A stretch of DNA of 64,000 nucleotides from Aureitalea marina (GCF_002943755.1 NZ_MQUB01000001.1:62001-126000); one strand, 5' to 3'. Shown: positions 33,566 to 42,722, numbered from the stretch's first letter. Made by a program: numbers and translations. The notes: generated from the sequence alone by a model not told the origin.

Positions 33566-35011
33566 TTATTTGCTTGGATTATATGGGTCCTTTTGCCCTG
33601 TTGGGATGGGAGGGTTTTGTTTTAGTGAGACCACATGTTCCTGTAATTGATTAAGCGCAGCTTTGGGAACCCAGGTATGTGGGAATAGTACATTATTTCT
33701 CTCCTGTGGGTCTTCCAATAAATTGTATAAGCGAGGCATGGTATAAGTGGTCTTTGGAGTATTCCAGGCTTCCTGTTCTTCAAAATGAAGTTTCCAGTTT
33801 CTCCACTTCACTCCAAAGATGTCATTTCCCATATAGACGATGAATCCTTCTCTTCCGGATTTATCTGTTTTCTGCATGAGGAATTCGCTTACATCTATAC
33901 CATCGATAGATCTGTCATTGGGGATTGTGCCTCCGGCAATCTTGGCGATGGTAGGGAATAGATCCATGGCATGAACGATCTCATCACTTGTCGATCCTGC
34001 AGGGATCTTACCGGGCCATTTAGCTGCAAATGGGACTCGCAGGGCGCCTTCATACCCTGTAAAGAGTGTTCCCCTCCAAGGTCCGGCAGAACCCTGAATG
34101 GAGGTTTCTACAGTTAAATTGGTGCTATTGGGATTTAGTGCTTCCGGTCCGTTATCTGCCGTAAAAATGAAGAGGGTGTTTTCCGAGATGCCCAACTCAT
34201 CGATCTTATCTATTAATTCGCCTAAGTAGGAATCAATTTGCAATAATAGATCTGCCCAAGGACCATTCCCAGTCTTTCCTTGAAAGTCGGGATGCGGCAT
34301 AGTGGGAAAGTGTGTAGCTGTATACGGTAAATAGACAAAGAAGGGTTTGTTCTGCTGAACACTACTTTCCATAAAATTCAGTGCCCGGTCTGTGAGGTCT
34401 CTATCGATAAGTGGTCTGTAATCCAACCGATACGGGCGAACCTCCTTAGGAGTTTCCCCTTTTTTTCCATCCATTACATACGTCTCTGCTACCCCGCTTT
34501 TATCAAATCCCACCATAGAAGAATAAGTGGACTCATCTGTAGAATTTGGAATGCCATACCATTCGTCAAAGCCTTGATCCGTTGGAAAACGTCCAGGGGT
34601 TCTTCCTAAATGCCATTTTCCAAACATACCGGTCGCATAACCTGCATCAGACAACATCTCAGCCATGGTGACTTCCCACTGCACCAGTCCGTAAACTCCC
34701 TCTCCAACAGGAACGGTTGCGTTTCCACTTCTTACAGCATAACGTCCTGTCATGAGGGCAGAACGGGATGGAGTACATTGTACTTCCACATTGAAATTGG
34801 TCAGTCTGAGACCTTCCGCGGCCACTTGATCCATCCTGGGAGTGGGTGTTCCTCGAACAATTCCTCCACCATTAAAGCCGGGTTCTCCCCAGCCAAAATT
34901 ATCCAGGAAAACGATGACCACATTGGGCTTGTCTTGATCTTGAGAATAACTAAGTTGGACACCGGTGCAGACCAAAATACAAAGCCAAATAGTTTTTGAA
35001 AGTCGTTTCAT
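33566..35011 (-). CDS. Secreted type I sulfatase (arylsulfatase family)
   Basis: This 481-aa exported sulfatase has a signal peptide (to about residue 23), calcium-site residues Asp37-Asn38 in VFLDNFGWG, and the formylglycine motif Cys79-T-P-S-R in VQCTPSRSALMTGR. Further active-site parts are GKWHLG and FTADNGPE. The Cys must be converted by an FGE or anaerobic maturase not seen in this window. Marine Bacteroidota use such enzymes to desulfate algal polysaccharides. No SusC/D pair or other polysaccharide-lyase genes surround it, so it is not in an obvious polysaccharide utilisation locus. Confidence 0.93.
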   Translation of the reverse strand: MKRLSKTIWLCILVCTGVQLSYSQDQDKPNVVIVFLDNFGWGEPGFNGGGIVRGTPTPRMDQVAAEGLRLTNFNVEVQCTPSRSALMTGRYAVRSGNATVPVGEGVYGLVQWEVTMAEMLSDAGYATGMFGKWHLGRTPGRFPTDQGFDEWYGIPNSTDESTYSSMVGFDKSGVAETYVMDGKKGETPKEVRPYRLDYRPLIDRDLTDRALNFMESSVQQNKPFFVYLPYTATHFPTMPHPDFQGKTGNGPWADLLLQIDSYLGELIDKIDELGISENTLFIFTADNGPEALNPNSTNLTVETSIQGSAGPWRGTLFTGYEGALRVPFAAKWPGKIPAGSTSDEIVHAMDLFPTIAKIAGGTIPNDRSIDGIDVSEFLMQKTDKSGREGFIVYMGNDIFGVKWRNWKLHFEEQEAWNTPKTTYTMPRLYNLLEDPQERNNVLFPHTWVPKAALNQLQEHVVSLKQNPPIPTGQKDPYNPSK

Positions 35012-35096
35012 GAGTGTAGATTGAAAGTTAATTGGTTAGACTCTTAAAATAAGAAAAAAGGAAAAGACTATTCAACAAGTGAAATCCTTATGAGTA

Positions 35097-35564
35097 CTAA
35101 CCTTCCCGAATCATTCTTTTGATGATGTTGATCTGCCCCAAATGGTAGTAGGTGTGTTCTATCAGACCGTTGATATTCCTAAAATTGTTGCCGTACTTGC
35201 CAGTATCGAATGGGCCTTCCAACTGTTCGGCCGGCAAGGCATCTATTATATCGGCCAAAGTTTCAGCCTCTGCGAATACCTTCTGTTGTAATTGTTGCCA
35301 GTCTTCTTCAGAATTAACTGGTGGGCAATCGTAGCTGAATTTATCGTGGGCATCCAATTTGCCACCCTGGAAGACCTTTAAAACTGCCGAGACATAATAG
35401 TTCACATGAAAGGTGAGCATGGCAAGGGTGTTTAGTGAACCAACCCGGGTATTTGCTTCCCGGAAATCTACCCCTTCCAAAGCATCTTTCAGGTTTGAAC
35501 CAACATAGCTGGGTCCAAAGTGAAGTCCTCTAAAGTGTCTGGCCAGATCGTTAGATAGCGACAT
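35097..35564 (-). CDS. DinB-like / DUF1572-type four-helix protein
   Basis: This 155-aa protein has the helical pattern of the DinB superfamily, with metal-binding histidines in TFHVNYYVSAV (about 52), and in EHTYYHLGQINIIKRMI near the C-terminus. Members are metal-dependent thiol transferases or of unknown role. No signal peptide is seen. It stands alone between the sulfatase and the esterase genes on the same strand. Confidence 0.82.
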   Translation of the reverse strand: MSLSNDLARHFRGLHFGPSYVGSNLKDALEGVDFREANTRVGSLNTLAMLTFHVNYYVSAVLKVFQGGKLDAHDKFSYDCPPVNSEEDWQQLQQKVFAEAETLADIIDALPAEQLEGPFDTGKYGNNFRNINGLIEHTYYHLGQINIIKRMIREG

Positions 35565-35615
35565 AATGGTGGTTTTTGTCCAAATTAGGCAAAATCCAAA
35601 GATTAGCGGAAAATC

Positions 35616-36467
35616 CTATCTGTAGATATCGCCAAGCGTTTGTGGGAGCAAAACTTTCCAGATGCGTTCTTCATGTCCCCCTTTATAGACCTTGAGATCG
35701 ACAAATGAATTACTTTCCATGTATTTGGATTCCAGTAATTCGGACTCTTCACGGAATGCATCGTCCTCTTCAGAGCCATATTGCAGGTATAGATTGGGAT
35801 AGGTCACATCGGCATTCCAAGGATTATCATTGGCATTAGAGCCTACGGTGGAATACAGAATGTAATTCCCTATGATCTCTGGTTGTTTGTTGAGGAGATT
35901 AGCGCCAAATCCAGCACCGTTGGAGACTCCATAGAATATCCGATCCTTCATTTCAGGCTCTTGACTAAATTCCTTCTCGATAGTGGGGATGAACTCTTGG
36001 GTAAAGTAGTTCATATGCCTCTGGAAGATTTGATCCAAGGATGGGTCTACATCTCCCCAATCTTCAGATTCCACGTACTCGAAGAATCTGTACTGCATAG
36101 CAAAGGTGTTACCATTCTCATCTTGTCCCATTCCAATTTTCGATTCCTTAGAATTGGAGTGACTTCCTGCGTATATCATTGGAGGAATGACTTCAGCCAA
36201 AATAAGCGAGTCGAGGGTTCGCTTCAAATAATCGTCCGCTCCACCAAACTGACCGTCGGCAGCATATAGAATGGGATATTGCTTAGCAGGATCAAAGCCT
36301 GCCGGAAGAAAGATATCATGCTTGCGAAACTCGTTGAGTTGCTCGCTGTAGAGGGAGTCGGTATAATACCGTGACTCCGTGATTCGATCGTTGGACGGTA
36401 TTTGCTGACAACTAAATGACAGACCAATGAAGGTAAGTAATAGGGTAAAATGAAAGAAGGGTTTCAT
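35616..36467 (-). CDS. Alpha/beta-hydrolase esterase lipoprotein (Fes-like)
   Basis: This 283-aa lipoprotein (SFSC at about residue 20) has an esterase D/enterochelin-esterase-like fold. The nucleophile elbow is G-V-S-N-G in FYGVSNGAGFGANLL (about Ser191), and a C-terminal His lies in VYKGGHEERIWK. Such enzymes hydrolyse esters of phenolic acids or siderophores. A substrate cannot be assigned. It is followed on the same strand by the DinB-like gene and the sulfatase. Confidence 0.85.
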   Translation of the reverse strand: MKPFFHFTLLLTFIGLSFSCQQIPSNDRITESRYYTDSLYSEQLNEFRKHDIFLPAGFDPAKQYPILYAADGQFGGADDYLKRTLDSLILAEVIPPMIYAGSHSNSKESKIGMGQDENGNTFAMQYRFFEYVESEDWGDVDPSLDQIFQRHMNYFTQEFIPTIEKEFSQEPEMKDRIFYGVSNGAGFGANLLNKQPEIIGNYILYSTVGSNANDNPWNADVTYPNLYLQYGSEEDDAFREESELLESKYMESNSFVDLKVYKGGHEERIWKVLLPQTLGDIYR

Positions 36468-36578
36468 AAGACGATGGTCGTTTTATACAGGGCTAAAATT
36501 ACAAGACTAAAAGGGATCGAACGTCCTATTTGTGTGAAGGAGTGTTAACGAGTGCTAAGTTGTTTCTCTGATGCAAAA

Positions 36579-36605
36579 CAGCCGAAGGAATTGCTCCTTC
36601 GGCTG
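36579..36605 (-). terminator. Rho-independent terminator after nrdA
   Basis: CAGCCGAAGGA and TCCTTCGGCTG form an 11-bp stem with a 5-nt loop. On the minus strand it is followed by TTTTG. It lies 34 bp after the nrdA stop and closes the nrdB-nrdA unit. Confidence 0.82.
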
Positions 36606-36638
36606 CCACTTACAATTGCAATGTCGGACACTTCAGTC

Positions 36639-38429
36639 CTAAGCTTCACAGCTTGCACATTCTTTCTTCTGACGGAATTTCTGTGCCGCATTCATACTGT
36701 GTTGATAATAGAGTGACTTCACACCCAATTTCCAGGCTGTAACGTGGATCTTATTGATCTCCTTGGTAGGCATATCCGGATGCACAATGATATTCAAGGA
36801 TTGTCCCTGATCGATGTGGTTCTGTCGGTTGGCTGCCTGATAGATGACGTGCATTTGATCGATCTCTGAATAGGTCTTAAAGACTTCTTTTTCGTGATCT
36901 GTCAGGAATTCCAGGTGTTGAACAGACCCATCCCGGTTTCTGATGTCCTTCCAAACTTCCGGAGTGTCCATGCCTTTCTCCTGCAGTAATTCCACAAGGA
37001 AAGGATTCTTAATGGTGGTTTTGATCTTGGCAATATCTTTTACATAAATATTGGACCAGATAGGTTCTATACCCTGGGAAACCTGACCCAGTATAAAGGC
37101 AGAAGAAGTTGTAGGCGCAACCGCATTCAGGGTAGCATTCCTTCTTCCATAACCCTCCAGAACCTTGGGCTCACCAAAACGCTGAGCCAATGACTCTGAT
37201 GCTTTATTGGATCGCTCTTTGATCGCGGCAAAGATCTCACTGTTCAGATCGTAGGCTTCCTGGCTATCGAAGGGATATCGCTTGGACTGTAGCAGTGAAT
37301 GCCAGCCCAGTACTCCCAGACCTAAGGCACGATTCTCCTTTGCGAAGTTATATGCCCGCTCCATAAAGAGGAAGGTCTGTTGGTCGTCCTTATTTGGAGA
37401 ATCTCTATAGCTTTCCAGCTTTTCCAGGAACTCGGTGATGATGGCATCCAGGAAATGCACCATGGTCTCTACTGCATCGGTGTCCTTCCACTTGTCATAA
37501 TGCAGCACGTTGATGCTGGACAAGACGCAGACAAATGACCAGTCGTCATTGGACGGTAGCATGATCTCCGTACACAGGTTACTTGCGTAGATGGGTAGAT
37601 TCTTGTCCCGGTATACATCGGCAGCGCCATTGTTGGCATTGTCCGTAAAGAAAATGTAAGGATATCCCATTTCTCCTCTGCACTGCAGCACCTTGGCCCA
37701 AACCGTTCGTTTCTCTACATCACCATCTATCATGGATTGCATCCACTCATTCGAAACGGTTACACCGTGGGTCAGTTCCTGAATGGGATTCCCTTCTGTT
37801 CCTATCTCCAGGAATTCCATGATATCTTGGTGATCAATCGGTAAATAGGGTGAGAATCGGCCTCTTCTCACAGATCCCTGACTAACCACATCCACCATGG
37901 ATTCGAACAGACGCATGATGTGAACTGCCCCTGAAGCCTCCCCATTGTTCTTGATAGGTGCTCCTCTGTGGCGGATCTTACCAAAGTAGCCTGATGTTCC
38001 CCCTCCGAGTTTGGACATCATTCCAACCTCAGATTGGGTGTAAAGAATGTTCCCAATGTCGTCATCGATGTGAGACCCAAAGCAACTAATGGGCAGCCCA
38101 CGACGCTTTCCAAAATTAGACCATACCGGAGATGCCAGGGAATAAAATCCTTCTGACATATAACCGTAGAACTTATCACTGAATCCTGGTATACCCAAAA
38201 TGGATTCTGCTCTGTCTGCTATTTCGCGAATCCGGCTCTCCGGGGTTGCACCTGGGGTAAGATATCCCGCAGCAAGGAAATGTCGGCTGTGTTCATTTAG
38301 CCAATCAAACCCTCCAACACTGGTATTTGCGTCAGCTTGGTTAAGTGCTTCTTTTCGGGCGTTAAGTAGATCTTGACTAGGGCTTGCCTTTTGGGCAATA
38401 TTTTGGTCGGGGGATTTTTGTGTCTGCAT
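36639..38429 (-). CDS. nrdA: Ribonucleoside-diphosphate reductase alpha subunit, no ATP-cone
   Basis: This 596-aa class I catalytic subunit reduces ribonucleoside diphosphates to deoxy forms. The residues of the active site are seen: Cys116 (SCFGSH) and Cys301 for the disulfide, the Asn284-Cys286-Glu288 triad in NLCTEIM for the thiyl radical, and the C-terminal CxxC (CASC, 591-594). It lacks the N-terminal ATP-cone of about 90 residues found in E. coli NrdA; that domain is on NrdB here. The gene lies 3 nt after the nrdB stop, in one unit, and ends at a terminator. Confidence 0.96.
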   Translation of the reverse strand: MQTQKSPDQNIAQKASPSQDLLNARKEALNQADANTSVGGFDWLNEHSRHFLAAGYLTPGATPESRIREIADRAESILGIPGFSDKFYGYMSEGFYSLASPVWSNFGKRRGLPISCFGSHIDDDIGNILYTQSEVGMMSKLGGGTSGYFGKIRHRGAPIKNNGEASGAVHIMRLFESMVDVVSQGSVRRGRFSPYLPIDHQDIMEFLEIGTEGNPIQELTHGVTVSNEWMQSMIDGDVEKRTVWAKVLQCRGEMGYPYIFFTDNANNGAADVYRDKNLPIYASNLCTEIMLPSNDDWSFVCVLSSINVLHYDKWKDTDAVETMVHFLDAIITEFLEKLESYRDSPNKDDQQTFLFMERAYNFAKENRALGLGVLGWHSLLQSKRYPFDSQEAYDLNSEIFAAIKERSNKASESLAQRFGEPKVLEGYGRRNATLNAVAPTTSSAFILGQVSQGIEPIWSNIYVKDIAKIKTTIKNPFLVELLQEKGMDTPEVWKDIRNRDGSVQHLEFLTDHEKEVFKTYSEIDQMHVIYQAANRQNHIDQGQSLNIIVHPDMPTKEINKIHVTAWKLGVKSLYYQHSMNAAQKFRQKKECASCEA

Positions 38430-38432
38430 AGA

Positions 38433-39707
38433 TTAAAAAAGGTCGTCGGAGGTTATACTTTGTGTTCTTTTGCTGTAATTGATGGAGCGCTTCACGAAGA
38501 AGTCACCGTGTTTGGTGCCAATGATCTCGTCGTCAAACCACTCGGTTTGCGCTACCAATTCCTGGTCCACCTCGAAGATCTTCTCGATTCCGATGCTTTC
38601 CAGGGAATTGTTGAATCTGTTCTTCAGGAATTCAATGACCACGTCTTTTGGCAGGAATTCCAATTCACCTGCTTCGAAAATCCAGTCTACGATGTCGCTT
38701 TCAGCCTCGAAGGCTTGCTTGCACATCTCCTGAATGTTCGTCTGATAGCCATCAGCAAACCATTGGGGGTTCTCGTCTCGTAGAACTTTGATCAGATCGA
38801 TTCCGAAATCGCCATGGATTTGTTCTTCCTTAGAGGTGGCTTCCACCACATTGGAGATCCCTTTCAGCATGTTCTTATGTTTATTGAAGGCCATGATGAT
38901 GAGGAATTGAGAGAACAGGCTCACGTGCTCAATGAAGAGCGAGAATAGCAATATGCTTTCGGCAAACTGTCGGTTGTCTTCACTTTTGGAGTTTCTCAAG
39001 GACTTCTCCAGATACTGAACCCGTTTCATGATGACGGGAACTTTCTTAAGGGATTTGAACTCCTTGTTCAAGCCTAGAATCTCAAGCAAGTGCGAATAGG
39101 CATCGGCATGACGTACCTCACTCTCGGCAAAGGTGGCTCCAACAGCTCCAATTTCAGGTTTGGGCATGCGGGCATACAGATTTCCCCAAAACGATTTAAC
39201 TGCAACTTCGATCTGGGAAATGGCCAACATAGTGTTCTTGATAGCATTTCGTTCGACCTCGGTCAAGCTGGATTTGAAATCCTGGATATCACTGGTGAAA
39301 TTGAATTCAGTATGGATCCAGTAGGAATGACGAATAGCCGGAACATATTCGTACAGTTGCGGGTACTCATAGGGCTTTAAGCTCAGTCGTTTTTCAAAGA
39401 TGTCGGACTTGCGCTCCTGTGCTCTTTTATTCCGATACAGGATGTAGGCCTTGGCCGCATCGGGGAAGGCACTCAACATCAATTTGGTCTCGACCATGTC
39501 TTGTACCTCTTCGACCATGGGAATGTAGTCGGCGTCCTTCTCTTTTCGCTCCAAAAGCCCCTGATAGACAGCTATTGCTACGTTTTGCGCGTCCTCGTAA
39601 CTGCCGGTGTCAACGGCCTTCATGGCCTTTAAAATGGCTTGTGTAATTTTCTCAAGGTCAAAGCTAACCTCAGAGAAATCTCTCTTAATAATGTATTCTA
39701 TACTCAT
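38433..39707 (-). CDS. nrdB: Ribonucleotide reductase beta subunit with N-terminal ATP-cone (class Id-like)
   Basis: This 424-aa radical-generating subunit has an N-terminal ATP-cone (residues 1-97: IIKRDFSEVSFDLEKITQAI through AYILYRNKRAQERK) fused to a ferritin-like beta domain. Metal ligands are Glu167, Glu197, His200, Glu260, Glu295 and His298. A Tyr (204) sits at the radical position. The fusion and gene pair match the Flavobacteriia class Id enzymes, where ATP/dATP control acts through the beta subunit and a dimanganese cofactor is used although the Tyr is present. nrdA follows after 3 nt. Confidence 0.96.
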   Translation of the reverse strand: MSIEYIIKRDFSEVSFDLEKITQAILKAMKAVDTGSYEDAQNVAIAVYQGLLERKEKDADYIPMVEEVQDMVETKLMLSAFPDAAKAYILYRNKRAQERKSDIFEKRLSLKPYEYPQLYEYVPAIRHSYWIHTEFNFTSDIQDFKSSLTEVERNAIKNTMLAISQIEVAVKSFWGNLYARMPKPEIGAVGATFAESEVRHADAYSHLLEILGLNKEFKSLKKVPVIMKRVQYLEKSLRNSKSEDNRQFAESILLFSLFIEHVSLFSQFLIIMAFNKHKNMLKGISNVVEATSKEEQIHGDFGIDLIKVLRDENPQWFADGYQTNIQEMCKQAFEAESDIVDWIFEAGELEFLPKDVVIEFLKNRFNNSLESIGIEKIFEVDQELVAQTEWFDDEIIGTKHGDFFVKRSINYSKRTQSITSDDLF

Positions 39708-40048
39708 AATGTGTCGCGTGGAATCAATCGAATCTGAGTATAAATTTTGCGATTTAATCAGTATGATTTTTACATCGGCTTAAGAGTTTCTTAACTAATT
39801 ATAAACAATTCAAAATGGGCCGATGCACTCCCGAAAACGTTGGAGTGAATCAAAATTAGGATCAACGAATTGACAAAAAATGAGGAAGTTTTTCACATAG
39901 ATTGGGCAAGATTTGCTCAACCGAAAACGCAAATGAGGGACAAACCACCTTACGGTTTGATCAGTTTCGTCCATGGCGGGAACGAGTTTTCTTGAAATTG
40001 GTCGATCATCTGATTTGAAGATTCGAAATTGTTCATGATTTTTGTGTA
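39708..40048. other. 341-bp divergent region between nrdB and a lipoprotein gene
   Basis: No gene is seen here. The left part is AT-rich and should hold the nrdB promoter. An imperfect hairpin at 39826-39847 pairs CACTCC with GGAGTG, with a second short pairing CG-AAAA-CG inside. I see no NrdR-like box. The right part would hold the promoter of the plus-strand lipoprotein genes. Confidence 0.55.
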
Positions 40049-40651
40049 ATGCTTAACTCTCGCATTTTGATTCGCTGTTGCTGCATTGCATTTAGTACAC
40101 TCCTGTTCATTCTATCCAGTTGTTCCTCTCCGGTGCGGGTATTGGATTATTGGACGAGTGAGGATTTTCGGGATTATTCTAAGAAGAGTTTTGTGGTGGC
40201 CGTCAAAGCGGATGATCCGGCTAATCGTCAGCTCTTTGAAGATCGTATAGCGGATAAAATGGACAATGGCAGAATTGAAGCCATCACTTCCTATACGGTT
40301 TTACCGGATCAGGTCATTACCAATCTTGATGAATTTTTGAATTCGAATCAGTCTCTTTTAGACAGTTTGGGGATTAGGGGGGTAGTCTTTGCAGCCGTAA
40401 AAAATGTCATCATTAGTGATAAGCCGGGAGAGCAAGCTTCCGAAAAACAGAAGCAAGATCCGGAAAACTCGCCCTTGTCCCGGACTTATGTCTTAGAATC
40501 CAGGATAATCGATCTGAAGCGTTCTCCGGATAATCAACTGGTCGGAGTTAATCTTGTGTCCATAACTGATCCTACGTCGGCTGATAAGCTGGTCAGCCGA
40601 TATAGTAAAGTTGTCAGTAAGCATTTTAAAAAGAGTCCTTCAAATGAGTAG
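40049..40651 (+). CDS. Lipoprotein of unknown function, partner of the DUF2235 gene
   Basis: This 200-aa lipoprotein (signal ending LSSCSS, lipidated Cys near residue 25) has no recognised domain. The mature part begins with VLDYWTSEDFRDYSKKSFVVAVKADD and continues with mixed alpha/beta sequence. Its stop overlaps the DUF2235 gene start by 8 bp, so the two are co-translated. It might be a chaperone or inhibitor of the hydrolase; that rests only on adjacency. Confidence 0.68.
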   Translation: MLNSRILIRCCCIAFSTLLFILSSCSSPVRVLDYWTSEDFRDYSKKSFVVAVKADDPANRQLFEDRIADKMDNGRIEAITSYTVLPDQVITNLDEFLNSNQSLLDSLGIRGVVFAAVKNVIISDKPGEQASEKQKQDPENSPLSRTYVLESRIIDLKRSPDNQLVGVNLVSITDPTSADKLVSRYSKVVSKHFKKSPSNE

Positions 40652-41867
40652 TAGGGTTTCTATAAAATACGCTGCGCTAATGGCGGTCATATTCAGTTTG
40701 ATGTTATGCTCGTGCAATACTCGCAATGCCGTTTCCCACATTCCTAAATTGGAAGAAGACAAGCCTAGGAAATTGCTTGTTTTTCTGGATGGGACGAGCA
40801 ACAACGAAGAGAGCCACACCAATATTTCCAAGCTATACAACTTGGTGACCTTGCAGGACAAACCTGCCATGAATGCCATTTATTTAAGAGGTGTTGGCAA
40901 CGGAGCAGATGTGGTCGGGATGGCATTCGGATCTGGTATTCGGAAAGAAGTGTGCAAGGCCTATTTGTTTCTAGCCGAGACTTATGACCAGGATAGGGGA
41001 GATGAGATCTATCTCTTTGGGTTTAGCCGAGGTGCATATGCTGCGAGAATGTTGGCCGGTTTTATTCACTCTGCCGGACTGGTAGATCTCAAGCAAATCG
41101 AAAAGTCCGATAGGCAAGACTTCGTGCGAAAAATGTTCGATGCCCATAAAGGACAAAAATCCTTGGATCAGAGGCGGGCCGATGTTCGGAAGGTGAGTGG
41201 TCAGGATGCAGCTCTGCAGGAAGTCAAGATCGAATTCATGGGCCTATGGGATACAGTTGCCTCTCTGGGTTTACCTGATTACGATGACAATTATTATGTG
41301 CCTGAGACCAAATTCCTGGACCAGCTTTGCAATGTGAAAAGAGCTTCCCAGGCCCTTTCCCTCAATGATAATAGAGGCTCGGTTTTTACACCGGCCTTAC
41401 TTACCCATGGTATTCTTGTAGAGAACTGCAAAGAAGTAAACTTGGATGAGGTGGTCAATGAGGTCTGGTTCTTTGGAGCCCATTCTGATGTTGGAGGTGG
41501 CTACTTTAACTCCTATCTCAGCGGAGTTTCTCTCAATTGGATGATTCGGGAAATTGAAGAATTTGACCTGTTGCCTCCAAATACATCAGTATACGAAGAT
41601 CGTTTTGGTGAGACCAACGATCCTCGAAAGGGCTTTTCTAAACTCATATATACCGATAAGAGCAGAAAGTTGGTCTATTTTGCTTCCAGAGATGGATTTC
41701 GGGATGAAAAGTTAAAGATCCATCGGTCCGTCCTGGAGCGCCTGGAGTATAGGGTAAAGACCAACGAGATCAACTTGCTGGCCTTCTTTGGGGATTGTTT
41801 CTTTCTTAATACCAAAGGAGGCTATACCTATAAACAGGATGCCGCTTGTTTTGAGGTAGTGGAGTGA
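40644..41867 (+). CDS. DUF2235 alpha/beta-hydrolase lipoprotein (Tle1-like fold)
   Basis: This 407-aa lipoprotein (lipobox LCSC, Cys24) has the DUF2235 alpha/beta-hydrolase domain, shared with the phospholipase effector Tle1. Asp49 lies in FLDGTSNN, the nucleophile Ser128 in GFSRGAYAAR, a catalytic Asp candidate in MGLWDTVASLG, and a His candidate in FFGAHSDVGGGYF. Family members act as phospholipases or esterases. No T6SS, VgrG or immunity genes are nearby, so this is probably a resident envelope enzyme. I chose ATG 40644 for its clean lipoprotein signal. Confidence 0.86.
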   Translation: MSSRVSIKYAALMAVIFSLMLCSCNTRNAVSHIPKLEEDKPRKLLVFLDGTSNNEESHTNISKLYNLVTLQDKPAMNAIYLRGVGNGADVVGMAFGSGIRKEVCKAYLFLAETYDQDRGDEIYLFGFSRGAYAARMLAGFIHSAGLVDLKQIEKSDRQDFVRKMFDAHKGQKSLDQRRADVRKVSGQDAALQEVKIEFMGLWDTVASLGLPDYDDNYYVPETKFLDQLCNVKRASQALSLNDNRGSVFTPALLTHGILVENCKEVNLDEVVNEVWFFGAHSDVGGGYFNSYLSGVSLNWMIREIEEFDLLPPNTSVYEDRFGETNDPRKGFSKLIYTDKSRKLVYFASRDGFRDEKLKIHRSVLERLEYRVKTNEINLLAFFGDCFFLNTKGGYTYKQDAACFEVVE

Positions 41868-42224
41868 ATGGGGTGATTGGCGAATAGCGATTCGTGATTC
41901 GAACGATTATTTTTGACTACTGACTACTGACTACTGACTACTGACTACTGACTACTGACTACTGACTACTGACTACTGACTACTGACCCTTGCCTTTTCA
42001 TGAATTCCGTCAACACTATTCATGAATCCTTATCAAGGTCCTATTAATTACTTGTGTTTTGTTTGTAACCGGAATAAATTGCTCTGGGTGGGGAATGGTG
42101 CCTCAAGGAAGAATGAGTGAAGTATTAGGAGTCAAGAAAGAAACGATCGACTGAATCCTTGTTGCCGAACCTACATGATAAAAATCATTGTCTAAGTTGA
42201 GGTTTCAGAGTTACCTTTCAGGTT
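41868..42224. other. 357-bp intergenic region with a heptamer repeat
   Basis: No clear gene is seen. It begins with a small hairpin (CGAAT/ATTCG at 41881-41894), followed by the heptamer repeat at 41914-41983, and then about 240 bp of ordinary sequence. One reading frame (42026-42154) resembles a 42-codon lipoprotein signal plus tail (ILIKVLLITCVLFVTGINC) but has no proper start codon, so I do not call it. Confidence 0.6.
41914..41983 (+). repeat. Ten tandem copies of the heptamer TGACTAC
   Basis: Ten perfect 7-bp units lie head to tail, followed by a partial unit (TGAC). The repeat begins 47 bp after the DUF2235 gene stop and 242 bp before the next start codon. A unit length not divisible by three and complete identity suggest slippage-prone DNA. 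Confidence 0.95.
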
Positions 42225-42722
42225 ATGAAAAAGGTATATCGGTTGTTGTTGCTGTGCTGCTTATTGACCGGTCTTAGTCTCAATGGGCAGATTGTTCCTG
42301 ATAGGGAAAACTTATTTGTTCGGATCTATGATCAAAACGGAAACAAGTTCGACAAAGGGAAGGTTCTCTCTATGAGTGCAGATACGCTTTACTTATTTCG
42401 AAGAAAAGTAGTTAAAGCCACAGCAGTAGATCAAATTGGAATGATCAAGACTAAGCGATCTGTTGGACATAATGCAGCAATGGGTACGGTTGCGGGCGGA
42501 GTGATCCTTGGATTGGCGGGAGCAGCTAGTTCAGGCGACGAATTGTTTTTTGTCTGGTCCGAAGAAGAGGGAGGTCTTGGTGGATTAGTGCTTGGAGGTG
42601 CTGTGGGAGCAGGAATTGGCGCTTTTACCGGGGCGCTGAAGAATTCCAAGACTTTTATAATTAACGGTGACCCTCAAAATTGGCGAGTATTTGTTGATGC
42701 AGTATCTGAGGCAAGCGAGTGA
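42225..42722 (+). CDS. Exported glycine-zipper protein of unknown function
   Basis: This 165-aa protein has a signal peptide ending SLNGQ. Two Gly-rich hydrophobic stretches (AAMGTVAGGVILGLAGAASS and GGLVLGGAVGAGIGAFTGAL) resemble glycine zippers that pack in or across a membrane. The N-terminal half has a small beta-rich domain (VRIYDQNGNKFDKGKVLSMS). I recognise no named family. It stands alone, downstream of the repeat region. Confidence 0.7.
   Translation: MKKVYRLLLLCCLLTGLSLNGQIVPDRENLFVRIYDQNGNKFDKGKVLSMSADTLYLFRRKVVKATAVDQIGMIKTKRSVGHNAAMGTVAGGVILGLAGAASSGDELFFVWSEEEGGLGGLVLGGAVGAGIGAFTGALKNSKTFIINGDPQNWRVFVDAVSEASE

Noticed and set aside
33566-35011. Polysaccharide utilisation locus around the sulfatase
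   Set aside because: No SusC/SusD pair, lyase or further sulfatase is nearby; neighbours are a channel, a DinB-like protein and an esterase.
40644-41867. Type VI secretion effector
   Set aside because: The DUF2235 fold matches Tle1, but the protein has a lipoprotein signal, and no VgrG, Hcp, PAAR or immunity gene is present.
41914-41983. CRISPR array
   Set aside because: Units are 7 bp, contiguous and identical with no spacers.
42026-42154. Possible 42-codon lipoprotein (ILIKVLLITCVLFVTGINC...)
   Set aside because: The signal-like sequence is attractive, but there is no ATG, GTG or TTG before it in frame; the codons follow a TGA directly.
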